The notes under the pieces are model-generated. The model was not told the DNA's origin. It did no database searches and saw nothing but the letters and a program-made list of their open reading frames with translations. The position numbers and the translations under genes are program-made. From positions 78,587 through 142,586 of the forward strand of contig JANYBV010000022.1 in NCBI GenBank assembly GCA_025360605.1: DNA of 64,000 nucleotides, given 5' to 3'. This DNA is from Alphaproteobacteria bacterium (GTDB taxonomy: Bacteria; Pseudomonadota; Alphaproteobacteria; Rickettsiales; SXRF01). Position 1 is the first letter of the stretch; each line of letters opens with the position of its first letter. Below, piece by piece: positions 43,591-51,933 of this stretch.

Positions 43591-46422
43591 TTAATGCTTA
43601 ATCACCATATCGACGACGTGGCCTGATTCTTCCGAGTTCTTAATTTCAATCGTTCTGTCCGGCCCTGTGGTGAAGCCCAGACGCTTGGCCTGCTCGGGCG
43701 ACACGCGGACGGTGTAATGGCCCGCCGGAATGCCATTGAGTAAATAATAGCCGTCAAAGCTGGTGCGGGTATCTTTGATGATTTTGCTGTCAGCGCCTAC
43801 GAGTTCGATCTGAACATTGGTGGCGGGTTTACCTGTGCCTGACGGGTCTTCAATCGTCACGGTGCCATCAATATCGCCGCTGCTGCTGATAGGGAAATCA
43901 ATGAATGTCGGCACGCCCGGACGCGTGACCACATCCACACCGCCCGTCATGCTCATTAGGTATGGATTTTCGAGGCTTTTGCCATCCAGCACAATGCTGC
44001 TGCGGCTGTCTGGCGTAATGTTGCGCAGCAATATATTCCCGTCTTTATCGGTGGGGGCATTGGTGCTGCCACGGTTGACGAAGAACTTCGCATTTTCAAC
44101 CGGCGTATCCCCTTCGTTAAATACCCCGTCGCCGTTACGGTCCTGAAAGGCGCGAGCCGCGATAATGCCGCTGCTGGCCGTTGCATCAGGGAAGAGCTTA
44201 AATTGGCCGCTACGCGGGTCTTGCCCGAAGCTCAGCGAAACGGTGAAACCAATGGCGTTGGTGCCGTTATCGGCGTGGCTGGCGTTTGCACCCAGTAAGA
44301 ATTTTTTAAATTTCCTGTTCACGCCCACGGTGTAGGTGGTGAGCCGCTGGTTGATAAGCTGGCGGTCGACTTCCAGAATACTGTTTGTTTCGGGCGTAAA
44401 ATTATACTGCCCCGACATTAACAGCGTCTGGATATCCTTTTTCGGCGTTACCCCGTAAATCACATCGCCGCGCATGATGAGCTGCTGTATCGGAAAGCTC
44501 ATAATAAAGTCGCCGGTGGTTTGCTTGTTGAGCGGGGTGGAGGTGATGGGCTGGCCGATGATGGCGGACAGCGAGTTATTGGTTGGGGTGGTGTCGGTGA
44601 TGTAAATGAGATTGTTGGACAGCGCCAGACGCTGAATGGCGGTTGCCACGCGGTAGCCCACTGTGTCCACCTTGCGGCCAGAGTCATAAACGATGTGGGA
44701 GGCGGTGACACCGTTATTCAGGCTCGGGATATAGGGCAGTTTGATTTGCGTGTCGGCGCGTGCGGTGGTGCGGCTTTTGACGGGGTCGGTGATGCTTTCC
44801 GTGTAATCGCTGATGAATCTGTTCATGAATTGCTGGTGGCTCGCCGACAGGCTGATATCGTAGATATTATCCTGCAATGATACCTGTAACGCGTTGCCGT
44901 TGCTTTTCGTATCATGGGCAAAATCCGTGCGCCCGTATATGCCTGCGATGGTGGTTGCCAGCCCGCTGGAAATGTAATTGCGGGCGACATCGTCAGGGGT
45001 GGTGAAGGACGCTGCATTCGCAAACAGCGAGAGATTATTGAATATACCGTATTCATATTCCAGCAAGGTGCGTGGCGTTCCCTTTACGACCGCGCTTTGC
45101 AGCGGAGTGACGCCCGACAGCGTGGCGACGTTCTGGTTTTGCGTCAGGATGTCGAAGCTGCTGGTATTCTGCTGGCTCACCGACGCGCGGAAATATGATT
45201 TACCCTGCGGTGTCAGGTCATCTGATACATAGAATTTTTTGATTTCCTCGCGGGTTTGCCCGAAGGGGCCATAAAACACGAGGCGTACGACGTTCAGTCC
45301 CGATAGCAACGGCACATCGACAAATTCGTAACGGCCATTACCCGATGCGCGCTGGAACGACAACAGCTGGTCGTTGCGGTATAGCTCAACATCCCAGCTG
45401 GGCGGCAAATCGCCTTGCAGGGTTGTACGATCGAAACTGGTGGCGCGGTCATACGGGATATTCGAGATGAGAACGCCGCGCCCTTGCTGCCCCAATGCGG
45501 TCAGCGGCATTTGCTGCGTATTGATATCGCCTAATTCCACATCCCTGATTTCATTCGCAGTAATGATATCGCCAAGCGTTGTTTTCTTCAGCCATTCATT
45601 GTCCTGCAATATCTTACCATCCGGATCGCGGCGGCTGAGCGTCCAGCGCAACTGGCTGAGTTTTTGTGTCTCGTCGGCGGTGGCGTAGATGCTACTGTGC
45701 ATGTACAGCAGGTCGCTGTTGACCAGCGCGGTGACATCGTTGTGTAAACCGGTGTGGGTCTGCTGGTCATAACCTGACGTGTAGGTAACATCGCTAAACG
45801 GAACAGTATAGAGTTTGTAGGGTGTTTCCATTCGGGGAAATGGCCCCTCCGGTGCGCCTTGGGTATTTTGTCCCAGCTGGGTACGCTGCTTATCGCGCTC
45901 GGCAGCTTCCTGTGCGGCAAGCTTTATACCTTCATGCGGAATAACCGTCAGCGATTGCGATGCGAACGTAAATTTGAAATCAAGCGGGAACCACTGGCTG
46001 AGCAACTGTGCGTCCACATAGATTTCATCGGCGTGGATTTCCACCTGATTGGCGGCAAAATGCTGGCGCTGTCCGGCGATGATGACTTCGTTGCGGGCGA
46101 CATCGAGGCTGAATGTATTTTCAACGCCAAGAAACCAGCCTTCGGCTTGTCCTTCGCGTGGCATTACCTTGATGGCAAATTGCAATGCGTTGGAAAGCTG
46201 CCCGAGTGGCAGCATGAGATTATTTTTGTTCGCGTAACCCGGAATGGAATCGGAAAGAACGGTTTTTCCTGCGCGTAATTCGATCAAAACCAGATCGTCG
46301 TCGGAACGCTCAATGAATTTGACCGGCGTGTTATCGGTGGCAAGTGCGTAATGCGGCGATGCAATGCCTGCTAATGCCAGCACACAAAAACCGTATATAG
46401 ATGCATTTGCTCGCACTGACAT
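43591..46422 (-). CDS. Outer membrane fimbrial usher protein
   Basis: A 943-residue usher that would thread pilin subunits across the outer membrane. A signal peptide (residues 1-28) is followed by an N-terminal chaperone-binding part (VLIELRAGKTVLSDSIPGY, QLLSQWFPLDFKF) and a long beta-barrel (about 190-720) with a plug-like region near GDINTQQMPLTALGQQGRG. The C-terminal tail has an SdrD-B-like segment with a calcium-type loop (FQDRNGDGVFNEGDTPVENA) and a carboxypeptidase-regulatory-like domain (SFDGYYLLNGIPAGHYTVRV). That tail is typical of the alternative chaperone-usher group rather than the FimD group. It lies after the pilin gene on the minus strand, separated from it by a hairpin. Confidence 0.9.
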   Translation of the reverse strand: MSVRANASIYGFCVLALAGIASPHYALATDNTPVKFIERSDDDLVLIELRAGKTVLSDSIPGYANKNNLMLPLGQLSNALQFAIKVMPREGQAEGWFLGVENTFSLDVARNEVIIAGQRQHFAANQVEIHADEIYVDAQLLSQWFPLDFKFTFASQSLTVIPHEGIKLAAQEAAERDKQRTQLGQNTQGAPEGPFPRMETPYKLYTVPFSDVTYTSGYDQQTHTGLHNDVTALVNSDLLYMHSSIYATADETQKLSQLRWTLSRRDPDGKILQDNEWLKKTTLGDIITANEIRDVELGDINTQQMPLTALGQQGRGVLISNIPYDRATSFDRTTLQGDLPPSWDVELYRNDQLLSFQRASGNGRYEFVDVPLLSGLNVVRLVFYGPFGQTREEIKKFYVSDDLTPQGKSYFRASVSQQNTSSFDILTQNQNVATLSGVTPLQSAVVKGTPRTLLEYEYGIFNNLSLFANAASFTTPDDVARNYISSGLATTIAGIYGRTDFAHDTKSNGNALQVSLQDNIYDISLSASHQQFMNRFISDYTESITDPVKSRTTARADTQIKLPYIPSLNNGVTASHIVYDSGRKVDTVGYRVATAIQRLALSNNLIYITDTTPTNNSLSAIIGQPITSTPLNKQTTGDFIMSFPIQQLIMRGDVIYGVTPKKDIQTLLMSGQYNFTPETNSILEVDRQLINQRLTTYTVGVNRKFKKFLLGANASHADNGTNAIGFTVSLSFGQDPRSGQFKLFPDATASSGIIAARAFQDRNGDGVFNEGDTPVENAKFFVNRGSTNAPTDKDGNILLRNITPDSRSSIVLDGKSLENPYLMSMTGGVDVVTRPGVPTFIDFPISSSGDIDGTVTIEDPSGTGKPATNVQIELVGADSKIIKDTRTSFDGYYLLNGIPAGHYTVRVSPEQAKRLGFTTGPDRTIEIKNSEESGHVVDMVIKH

Positions 46423-46448
46423 AGGAATAGATAGTCGTCAAACCCCTG

Positions 46449-46485
46449 TTAAAAGCCAAAAGGGGCGGCTCATCGCCACCCCTTT
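46449..46485 (-). terminator. Terminator/attenuator between pilin and usher genes
   Basis: The stem AAAGGGG-C-GG (46459-46468) pairs with CC-A-CCCCTTT (46476-46485), one mismatch and a 7-base loop. On the minus strand it is followed by TTTTGGCTTTT. It should reduce read-through from the abundant pilin transcript into the usher gene, setting subunit stoichiometry. Confidence 0.75.
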
Positions 46486-46515
46486 CGGACTTTAAGAATT
46501 GATGTTTAGTTATGC

Positions 46516-46992
46516 TTAGTAGTGAACGCTCACGTTGTAGGTACCAGCATAGCTGCCTGCTGCCTGATTAGCGGCAACAGAAAGAAGACCGGTGATGTTG
46601 AATGCTTTATTGCCTGCGCCATCGGTAACCAGCGTAATGCTTGGAGCCGTTAAAGCAGCAGTCATGTGTTGTGAACCACTGCTCAGGATTACCGAGCTGT
46701 CGCTGACAACGGTGAAGTTGGTGGTTGGGGTGCCGTTAGCAGTGAATACGGCTGGCGATGCGCCGCCGAACCACAATGCTCCGCCGGTGGTGTTACCGTA
46801 GCTGTCCACCGTGCTTGCGGTGGTGCTTGGTGCGAAGGTACCAAAACTCATTGGTGTGGTCTGTACCAGAGAAAGGGGGGTGATGACGGTGGCTGTAACG
46901 GTGCCTACGGTGCTGTTGCCTGCAAACGCAGTAGCAGCGGTGAGGCTTGTGAATACAGCAGCGGCAGCAGCGAGTTTTAGTACATTTTTCAT
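46516..46992 (-). CDS. DUF4402 pilin, probable major subunit
   Basis: A 158-residue exported protein: signal peptide of 24 residues (LAAAAAVFTSLTAATAFA), then an immunoglobulin-like domain of the DUF4402 family (TVTATVITPLSLVQTTPMSFG at the start, AGSYAGTYNVSVHY at the end). The alternating hydrophobic C-terminal strand suits donor-strand assembly. Placed between chaperone and usher genes and followed by a strong hairpin, it is the likely major pilin. Confidence 0.88.
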   Translation of the reverse strand: MKNVLKLAAAAAVFTSLTAATAFAGNSTVGTVTATVITPLSLVQTTPMSFGTFAPSTTASTVDSYGNTTGGALWFGGASPAVFTANGTPTTNFTVVSDSSVILSSGSQHMTAALTAPSITLVTDGAGNKAFNITGLLSVAANQAAGSYAGTYNVSVHY

Positions 46993-47027
46993 TTTAACAT
47001 CCTTCTGTTTAGTAAGTTAATTGTAAT

Positions 47028-47870
47028 TCAAGGTTTAAAAGTAAGTTTATCGAGTGTTTTTCCACCGTCTTCTTCGCGTTCACGATATTCAACCGTAAGC
47101 GCATTCTGCGGTGTGTGGGTGAGTGGAATGGTCACATGTCGCTTGGCATTAGGCAGGAGTACTGCCACGCCGCGAATCTGGCCTAACACATTATCGGTAT
47201 TGCCCTCGGTAATAATGACATCGCCATATACGGACTTGGTGCCTGTCCTGTTGATGGTCACTACGAGGGATTTGTCGGTCACTTTAATGCCGTTTAATTT
47301 AACCTGAGCGTCCAGAGCGCCCTTGCGCACGATGACCGGAATCGAAACACCGTATACAGGTATTAAGCGCACCGAGATCTGGTTGTTGGCGACGGCTTTC
47401 TTTGCTTCCACATCTTCACCCGTCGTGGCTTCAGGAACAGCACGAAACAGTAAATGGGAGCAGTATTCGCCGTCAGCGGTGGTTTCTGCGGGGCGTGCCA
47501 TGACTTTAACAGTCTGGGATTCACCCGCCTTCAGCGTCACCTGATGGGGGGAGTAGCGCAGCAAGGAATCAGCGGAGGTGCTGTCTTTGCTGGCGGAGGC
47601 ATCGTTCAGTTCGGTGTATTTACCATTGTCATCCATGCTCAGATGGGTAAAGGAAATGCGGTAGGTGGCTTCTTTGCTGGCGCGGTTGCTTAAGGTGATC
47701 TCAGCGGCCTTTGTTTTTCCATCCAGTACCACACGGGTTGGCGCAACCAGTAAATCTCCTGCGCCGCCGCTGTTGGCCTCATCAGCCGATGCTGTTGTGC
47801 CGGTTGCGGCAATGGTAAGAAAAACCAGTGCAGAACGGCGCAAGTGCAAAAAAATATTTTTAAATATCAT
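47028..47870 (-). CDS. Periplasmic pilus chaperone (PapD-like)
   Basis: A 280-residue exported chaperone. After the signal peptide (residues 1-29) come two Ig-like domains: LLVAPTRVVLDGKTKAAEITLSN in domain 1 (A1 and B strands), RYSPHQVTLKAGESQTVKVMA (G1 donor strand region), and QISVRLIPVYGVSIPVIVR leading into domain 2. It would cap and donate a strand to DUF4402 subunits. It is the first gene of the minus-strand pilus operon and diverges from two further DUF4402 genes. Confidence 0.9.
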   Translation of the reverse strand: MIFKNIFLHLRRSALVFLTIAATGTTASADEANSGGAGDLLVAPTRVVLDGKTKAAEITLSNRASKEATYRISFTHLSMDDNGKYTELNDASASKDSTSADSLLRYSPHQVTLKAGESQTVKVMARPAETTADGEYCSHLLFRAVPEATTGEDVEAKKAVANNQISVRLIPVYGVSIPVIVRKGALDAQVKLNGIKVTDKSLVVTINRTGTKSVYGDVIITEGNTDNVLGQIRGVAVLLPNAKRHVTIPLTHTPQNALTVEYREREEDGGKTLDKLTFKP

Positions 47871-47955
47871 GTGGTTGCGATTCCAATGAAGTGTTAAAGT
47901 TCTTGATACAAGAAATCCTTTTTAAATACCAGCATAATAAATAAAAAATTAATTT

Positions 47956-47984
47956 TTAAGGCAAAAACTGTGTGATTGCCTTAA
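47956..47984. promoter_or_regulatory. Dyad symmetry in the divergent pilus promoter region
   Basis: TTAAGGCAA and TTGCCTTAA form a perfect 9-bp inverted repeat with an 11-base spacer, between the chaperone (minus) and the first DUF4402 gene (plus). A 14-bp A/T palindrome overlaps its left edge (47944-47957). It is a candidate operator controlling both units; no U-tract makes it a terminator. Confidence 0.45.
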
Positions 47985-48040
47985 GAAAAATTACGATGTA
48001 AGGCTAACTCAATCGATATAACTTAAGTTATTTTAAAACA

Positions 48041-48589
48041 ATGATTAAAAATAAAGTTTTCCCGTTAGTCTATTTGCTTATATTCACTGTCCTTCCGGTT
48101 GAATCGTGGGCAAAGGCGTTGGGGACGGTGGCGCGCTCCGGTATTTTTCAGCAGCAGACCATTAGTGGAAGCGCCTCACAGCGCAAAGAACTTACCGTGC
48201 GCCAGCTTTCCCCAATCTCGTTCGGGGCGTTTGCCAGCACAGGAAACGGCTCTGGCAGCATTACTATCAACCCGTTGGGCATGAGGACAATTTCAGGTAA
48301 CGTGGCCATGTTGAACGGCAATGAGCCGCAGGCGGCCGAATTCGAGATTCTGGGGCAACCGGATCAGGAAATTACCCTATTTTTACCAGAGCGTGTTACA
48401 CTGAGCAAAATATCGGGTGGTAGCAGCATGACGATCAGCGGCCTGACCGTTTCGCCGTCTCAAACCGTTAAGCTGGATGCGGCTGGCCGCGTTCGAATTA
48501 AAGTTGGGGGAACATTGAGAGTGTCTGGTTTTACGCAAGCGGGACCTTATAATGGCTATTTTGATATCAATGCACAATACACGTACTGA
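48041..48589 (+). CDS. DUF4402 family pilus subunit
   Basis: A 182-residue exported protein with a signal peptide (VFPLVYLLIFTVLPVESWAKA). A DUF4402 Ig-like domain follows (RQLSPISFGAFASTGNGSGSITINPLGMRTISGN; the end is GPYNGYFDINAQYTY with the alternating C-terminal strand). It is divergent from the chaperone gene and followed closely by another DUF4402 gene, so it is probably a minor or tip subunit. Confidence 0.82.
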   Translation: MIKNKVFPLVYLLIFTVLPVESWAKALGTVARSGIFQQQTISGSASQRKELTVRQLSPISFGAFASTGNGSGSITINPLGMRTISGNVAMLNGNEPQAAEFEILGQPDQEITLFLPERVTLSKISGGSSMTISGLTVSPSQTVKLDAAGRVRIKVGGTLRVSGFTQAGPYNGYFDINAQYTY

Positions 48590-48590
48590 T

Positions 48591-49115
48591 ATGACATCCA
48601 GAATATTGGTGGCACTATGTCTTGGCATGTGCGGATTTGCTTCCGCGGCCACTGCCCAGAGCGTTCATGCCTCCGTTTCTGCCAATGTGATTGAAGATGT
48701 CGTGATTGTAAGCCAGACACCGTTGAACTTCGGTTTTATCTCGGCGGGGCTCAATGGTGGTACTGCCACGGTAACATCCAGCAATCTGCGCTTGCTGACC
48801 GGCAACGTGGTTGCGTCAGGAGCGGATTTTTCACGCGCGACGTTCGGGGTGCAGGGAGCCAGTAACCACCCGTATTCCATCCACACTCCTTCGAGCCTGA
48901 CATTCTCGGTCTCTGCGGATAATCCCGACCTGATTTCCAGTCTGCTGGTTAATAATTTTGTGACGTACAGCGTGAATACCGGCGGGGAATCCTCTATCGG
49001 ACAGTTAAGCGCCAGCGGGACAGATGTTATTTACCTTGGCGGAACTATTACGGTGCCTGCCAATGCCGCACCAGGGATTTATACCGGACTCGTGCCACTC
49101 ACGGTGTCGTACTAA
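48591..49115 (+). CDS. DUF4402 family pilus subunit
   Basis: A 174-residue exported protein with signal peptide MTSRILVALCLGMCGFASA and a DUF4402 domain (PLNFGFISAGLNGGTATVTSS; the end is GIYTGLVPLTVSY). The ATG at 48591, one base after the preceding stop, gives a typical signal peptide. An in-frame ATG at 48552 would add 13 residues before the basic n-region and overlap the upstream gene. It converges with the HD-GYP gene with a 4-base overlap. Confidence 0.82.
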   Translation: MTSRILVALCLGMCGFASAATAQSVHASVSANVIEDVVIVSQTPLNFGFISAGLNGGTATVTSSNLRLLTGNVVASGADFSRATFGVQGASNHPYSIHTPSSLTFSVSADNPDLISSLLVNNFVTYSVNTGGESSIGQLSASGTDVIYLGGTITVPANAAPGIYTGLVPLTVSY

Positions 49116-50248
49116 TCAAACGTCCGCAGCGAATCAAGGAACCTCTGCCTGAACAGGCCCAGCAGGTCGATATCAATATGCCGTGACATCTCGTTGATCA
49201 TGACGGACAGGGCATCTTCAGGTGCCATCGGGGCTTTGTAGACCCTGCGGTCGGTCAATGCGCTGAAAATATCGACAATAGCCGCCATCCGCGCAAGATC
49301 ATTCAGTTTGGAGCCTTCCAGCCCGAACGGGTATCCGGTGCCGTCCAGCTTTTCATGATGTTGTCCGGCGATGGTGACAATGCCGTTGGGGAGGTCATCG
49401 TTTTTTTCAAGGCATTTGATGGTTTGGGTGACGTGGCTTTTCATCACTTCAAATTCACTGGAATCTAGTTTTCCGGGCTTGTTCAGGATGCTGTGGGGGA
49501 TGTACATTTTGCCGATATCGTGTAGTAGGCCGCCGGTAGTCAGAATTTTCTGCTCATGGACGGGAAGCTGTATGGCGTGGCCAAACAGGCTTAGCATCGT
49601 AGCGACACGAAGTGAATGCACATAGGTATAGTTGTCGTGGTTTTTAACACCGTTGAGGATGCCCATGAAGTTATCGGAGTTCACCGCCTCGATCAGCGGA
49701 TCACACGCCTTGCCGACATCATCATAGATGATGGGCTCACCATTGGCGATGGAATCGGCCAGTTTATTAAACACCTCCACCGTGCCTTTAAGCGCCTTAA
49801 ACTGTACCGCAGGAAGTTTCTGCCATTCTTCTTCGACTGTGCTGTTCAGCAGATCGGATATTTTGCGGATAATGTCGCTTCGCAATACCGGCTTCACCAG
49901 CCATCCATCAGCCCCGCACTCACTCGCTGCCAGTATATTTTGCCTGCTGTCACTGGATAACAGGATGATGACAGGCAGGCGCCGTGTTCTTGGATTGAGG
50001 CGTAACAGGCGGACTAGTTCAAAAGCGCCATGCGATGGTACGGCTTCGTCTATGAGCAATATCGCCGGACGTATCTTGTGCAGCGAGTCTAAAAGACCGT
50101 TGGTATTCCGGAATTCAAGAATATTGTAGAAGGAGAGCAGTGCATCAAACGTCTGCTTACGGTGATCATCATTGTGATCGACCACCACAATCGTATGCTT
50201 GTGGTCTACAATGTGTTTATGGTCACAACCGTCATGGTTACAGTCCAT
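49112..50248 (-). CDS. Response regulator with HD-GYP phosphodiesterase domain
   Basis: A 378-residue cytoplasmic protein expected to degrade cyclic di-GMP. Residues 1-18 are a Cys/His cluster (C3, H5, C8, H10, H12, H16, H18). A receiver domain follows (IVVVDHNDD, phospho-acceptor in LLIDEA, Lys in LVKP), and then an HD-GYP domain with HSLRVA, LLHDIGK and HHEKLDGTGYP. The ATG at 50248 is favoured; a TTG at 50275 is possible. It follows the efflux operon on the same strand and converges with the pilus genes, so it may regulate adhesion. The metal-like N-terminus is unusual. Confidence 0.92.
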   Translation of the reverse strand: MDCNHDGCDHKHIVDHKHTIVVVDHNDDHRKQTFDALLSFYNILEFRNTNGLLDSLHKIRPAILLIDEAVPSHGAFELVRLLRLNPRTRRLPVIILLSSDSRQNILAASECGADGWLVKPVLRSDIIRKISDLLNSTVEEEWQKLPAVQFKALKGTVEVFNKLADSIANGEPIIYDDVGKACDPLIEAVNSDNFMGILNGVKNHDNYTYVHSLRVATMLSLFGHAIQLPVHEQKILTTGGLLHDIGKMYIPHSILNKPGKLDSSEFEVMKSHVTQTIKCLEKNDDLPNGIVTIAGQHHEKLDGTGYPFGLEGSKLNDLARMAAIVDIFSALTDRRVYKAPMAPEDALSVMINEMSRHIDIDLLGLFRQRFLDSLRTFD

Positions 50249-50279
50249 TATCAGAATCACCGTTATTAATAACAACGTA

Positions 50280-50323
50280 CTCTGAATACTAAAATCAGAT
50301 AAACTTTTAATTAATATTCAGAG
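50280..50323. repeat. Inverted repeat between efflux and HD-GYP genes
   Basis: CTCTGAATA (50280-50288) and TATTCAGAG (50315-50323) form a perfect 9-bp stem around a 26-base loop, covering the stop codon of the outer membrane factor. It has no U-tract, so it is a possible attenuator or mRNA stabiliser rather than a clear terminator. Confidence 0.35.
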
Positions 50324-51933
50324 GGTGATTTACTTTTGTTGGGTGATTTAGTTGCTTTTTTATGGGTAGGTTTATGGGATTTCTTAGATTTCCCCTTCTT
50401 TTTACCCTTCTTTTTCCCATGTTTTACATAGCTGAGTTTATCTTCGGCTTTGGTTTCAACGCTTAAGGTGGGGGCATCGCCCCAACTGCCACCCAATGCC
50501 CTGATAAGGCTGACGGTGGTGATGAAGCGCTGCCCGCGCAACTGCACCGCGCTACGCCCCGCATTTAACGAATCACGCTGGGCATTTACCACTTCAAAGA
50601 AGTTCACGTCTCCCTCATGGTAGCGCTTTTCAATGACTTCGGTCGTGCGTGCGGCAGCGGCGGCGGCGATGTCCTGTTGTGCGGATTGTTCACCGAGCAT
50701 GCGCTGGCTGGCTAAGCTGTCTTCAACGTCACGGAAGGCAACCAGCACCTGTTGCCTGTAATTGGCCACTGCCTCATCGTAGGCGGCGTGGGCGACATCC
50801 AGTCTGGCGAGGTTACGACCGCTGTCAAATATGGGCATGGCAATGGCATTCCCTGCGGTTTGTCCCAACGCCCATGTGCGGCTGGTCCAGTGGAATAAAT
50901 TGGAAAGCTGGGTTGACTCAGCCCCACCTGTAGCTGTCAGGCTGATGCTGGGAAAAAAGGCCGTGCGTGCGACACCGATTCTGGAATTATAGGCCGCCAT
51001 GGTCGCCTGTGCGGCTGTAATATCAGGGCGGCGTTCAAGCAAGGTGGATGGCAATCCGGCAGGAATGGCGGGCGGCGCACCGACAAGCTGCATGTCAGCT
51101 AAAGAGAAATCGGATGGTAATTTGCCAAGTAATACGGCAAGGGCATGTTCATATCCGCTTCTTTGCCGATCTAGTGATAGCAAATCAGCTTTACTGCTGG
51201 CCAGTTCACTGATTGTTCTTGTCAGGTCCTGTTCTCCTGCTTCACCCACATCAAATTTATGCTGCATAATGCGGGCGGCTTCCTCACGGATACGCACCGT
51301 GTCACGAACCAACTGGCGTTCGGAGTCGAGTGAGCGCAAGGCAAAGTAGTTTTGTGCGACATCGGCCTGTAATGCCAAAATGGTGGTGCGGTAGGAGGCT
51401 TCCTGAGCGTCAGCATCGAAGCTAAATGCCCTGTAGTCATCCCTTACTTTGCCAAACAGGTCGATCTCATAGGATAAAATGCCCTGTCCCTGATACAGGG
51501 TGTAGGGTTTGAGATTGCGTGCAGGCTGGCCAAATGCGCTCAATGATGCACTGGCTGGTTGAGCGCGTTGCGCGTTGCCGCCAATAGAAAGGTCGGGAAG
51601 GAAACTGAAGGTGTTTGATTCGGCTGTCGCGCGGGATTCGACCACGCGGGCGGCGGCGGCTTTCAATGACTGGTTATTCTCATTGGCCTCTTTTTCCATG
51701 TCATTGAGTTTTTCATCGCCAAATATTTTCCACCATTCGCCACGATCATTTTTATCAAGCTTTTCTGCGGTTTTCCAGTTAGCACTCTCCAGTTTTTCGG
51801 ACGCATTCTTATCCGCTGGCTGCTCTTTATAATTGTCCGGAATTTTTATATCAGGCAGCTTAAAATCTGGAGCAAGGCTACAAGCGGATAACGAGGTGCT
51901 TATCAATACAATGGCAGCGGTTTTTCTAAACAT
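50311..51933 (-). CDS. Outer membrane factor of RND efflux system (NodT/OprM type)
   Basis: A 540-residue outer membrane lipoprotein channel. The signal peptide ends with the lipobox LSACS. Two OEP repeats follow, with YFALRSLDSERQLV and VSLIRALGGSWG near their ends. The ATG at 51933 is favoured over 51948 because GGGGAG precedes it by 7-8 bases. After the channel domain is a tail of about 45 residues made mainly of Lys, Ser and Pro (HGKKKGKKKGKSKKSHKP), absent from common homologues. It overlaps the pump gene by 8 bases. Confidence 0.93.
   Translation of the reverse strand: MFRKTAAIVLISTSLSACSLAPDFKLPDIKIPDNYKEQPADKNASEKLESANWKTAEKLDKNDRGEWWKIFGDEKLNDMEKEANENNQSLKAAAARVVESRATAESNTFSFLPDLSIGGNAQRAQPASASLSAFGQPARNLKPYTLYQGQGILSYEIDLFGKVRDDYRAFSFDADAQEASYRTTILALQADVAQNYFALRSLDSERQLVRDTVRIREEAARIMQHKFDVGEAGEQDLTRTISELASSKADLLSLDRQRSGYEHALAVLLGKLPSDFSLADMQLVGAPPAIPAGLPSTLLERRPDITAAQATMAAYNSRIGVARTAFFPSISLTATGGAESTQLSNLFHWTSRTWALGQTAGNAIAMPIFDSGRNLARLDVAHAAYDEAVANYRQQVLVAFRDVEDSLASQRMLGEQSAQQDIAAAAAARTTEVIEKRYHEGDVNFFEVVNAQRDSLNAGRSAVQLRGQRFITTVSLIRALGGSWGDAPTLSVETKAEDKLSYVKHGKKKGKKKGKSKKSHKPTHKKATKSPNKSKSPSEY

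Noticed and set aside
47944..47957. Palindrome AAAAATTAATTTTT
   Set aside because: Expected in such A+T-rich intergenic DNA; mentioned only with the adjacent 9-bp dyad.
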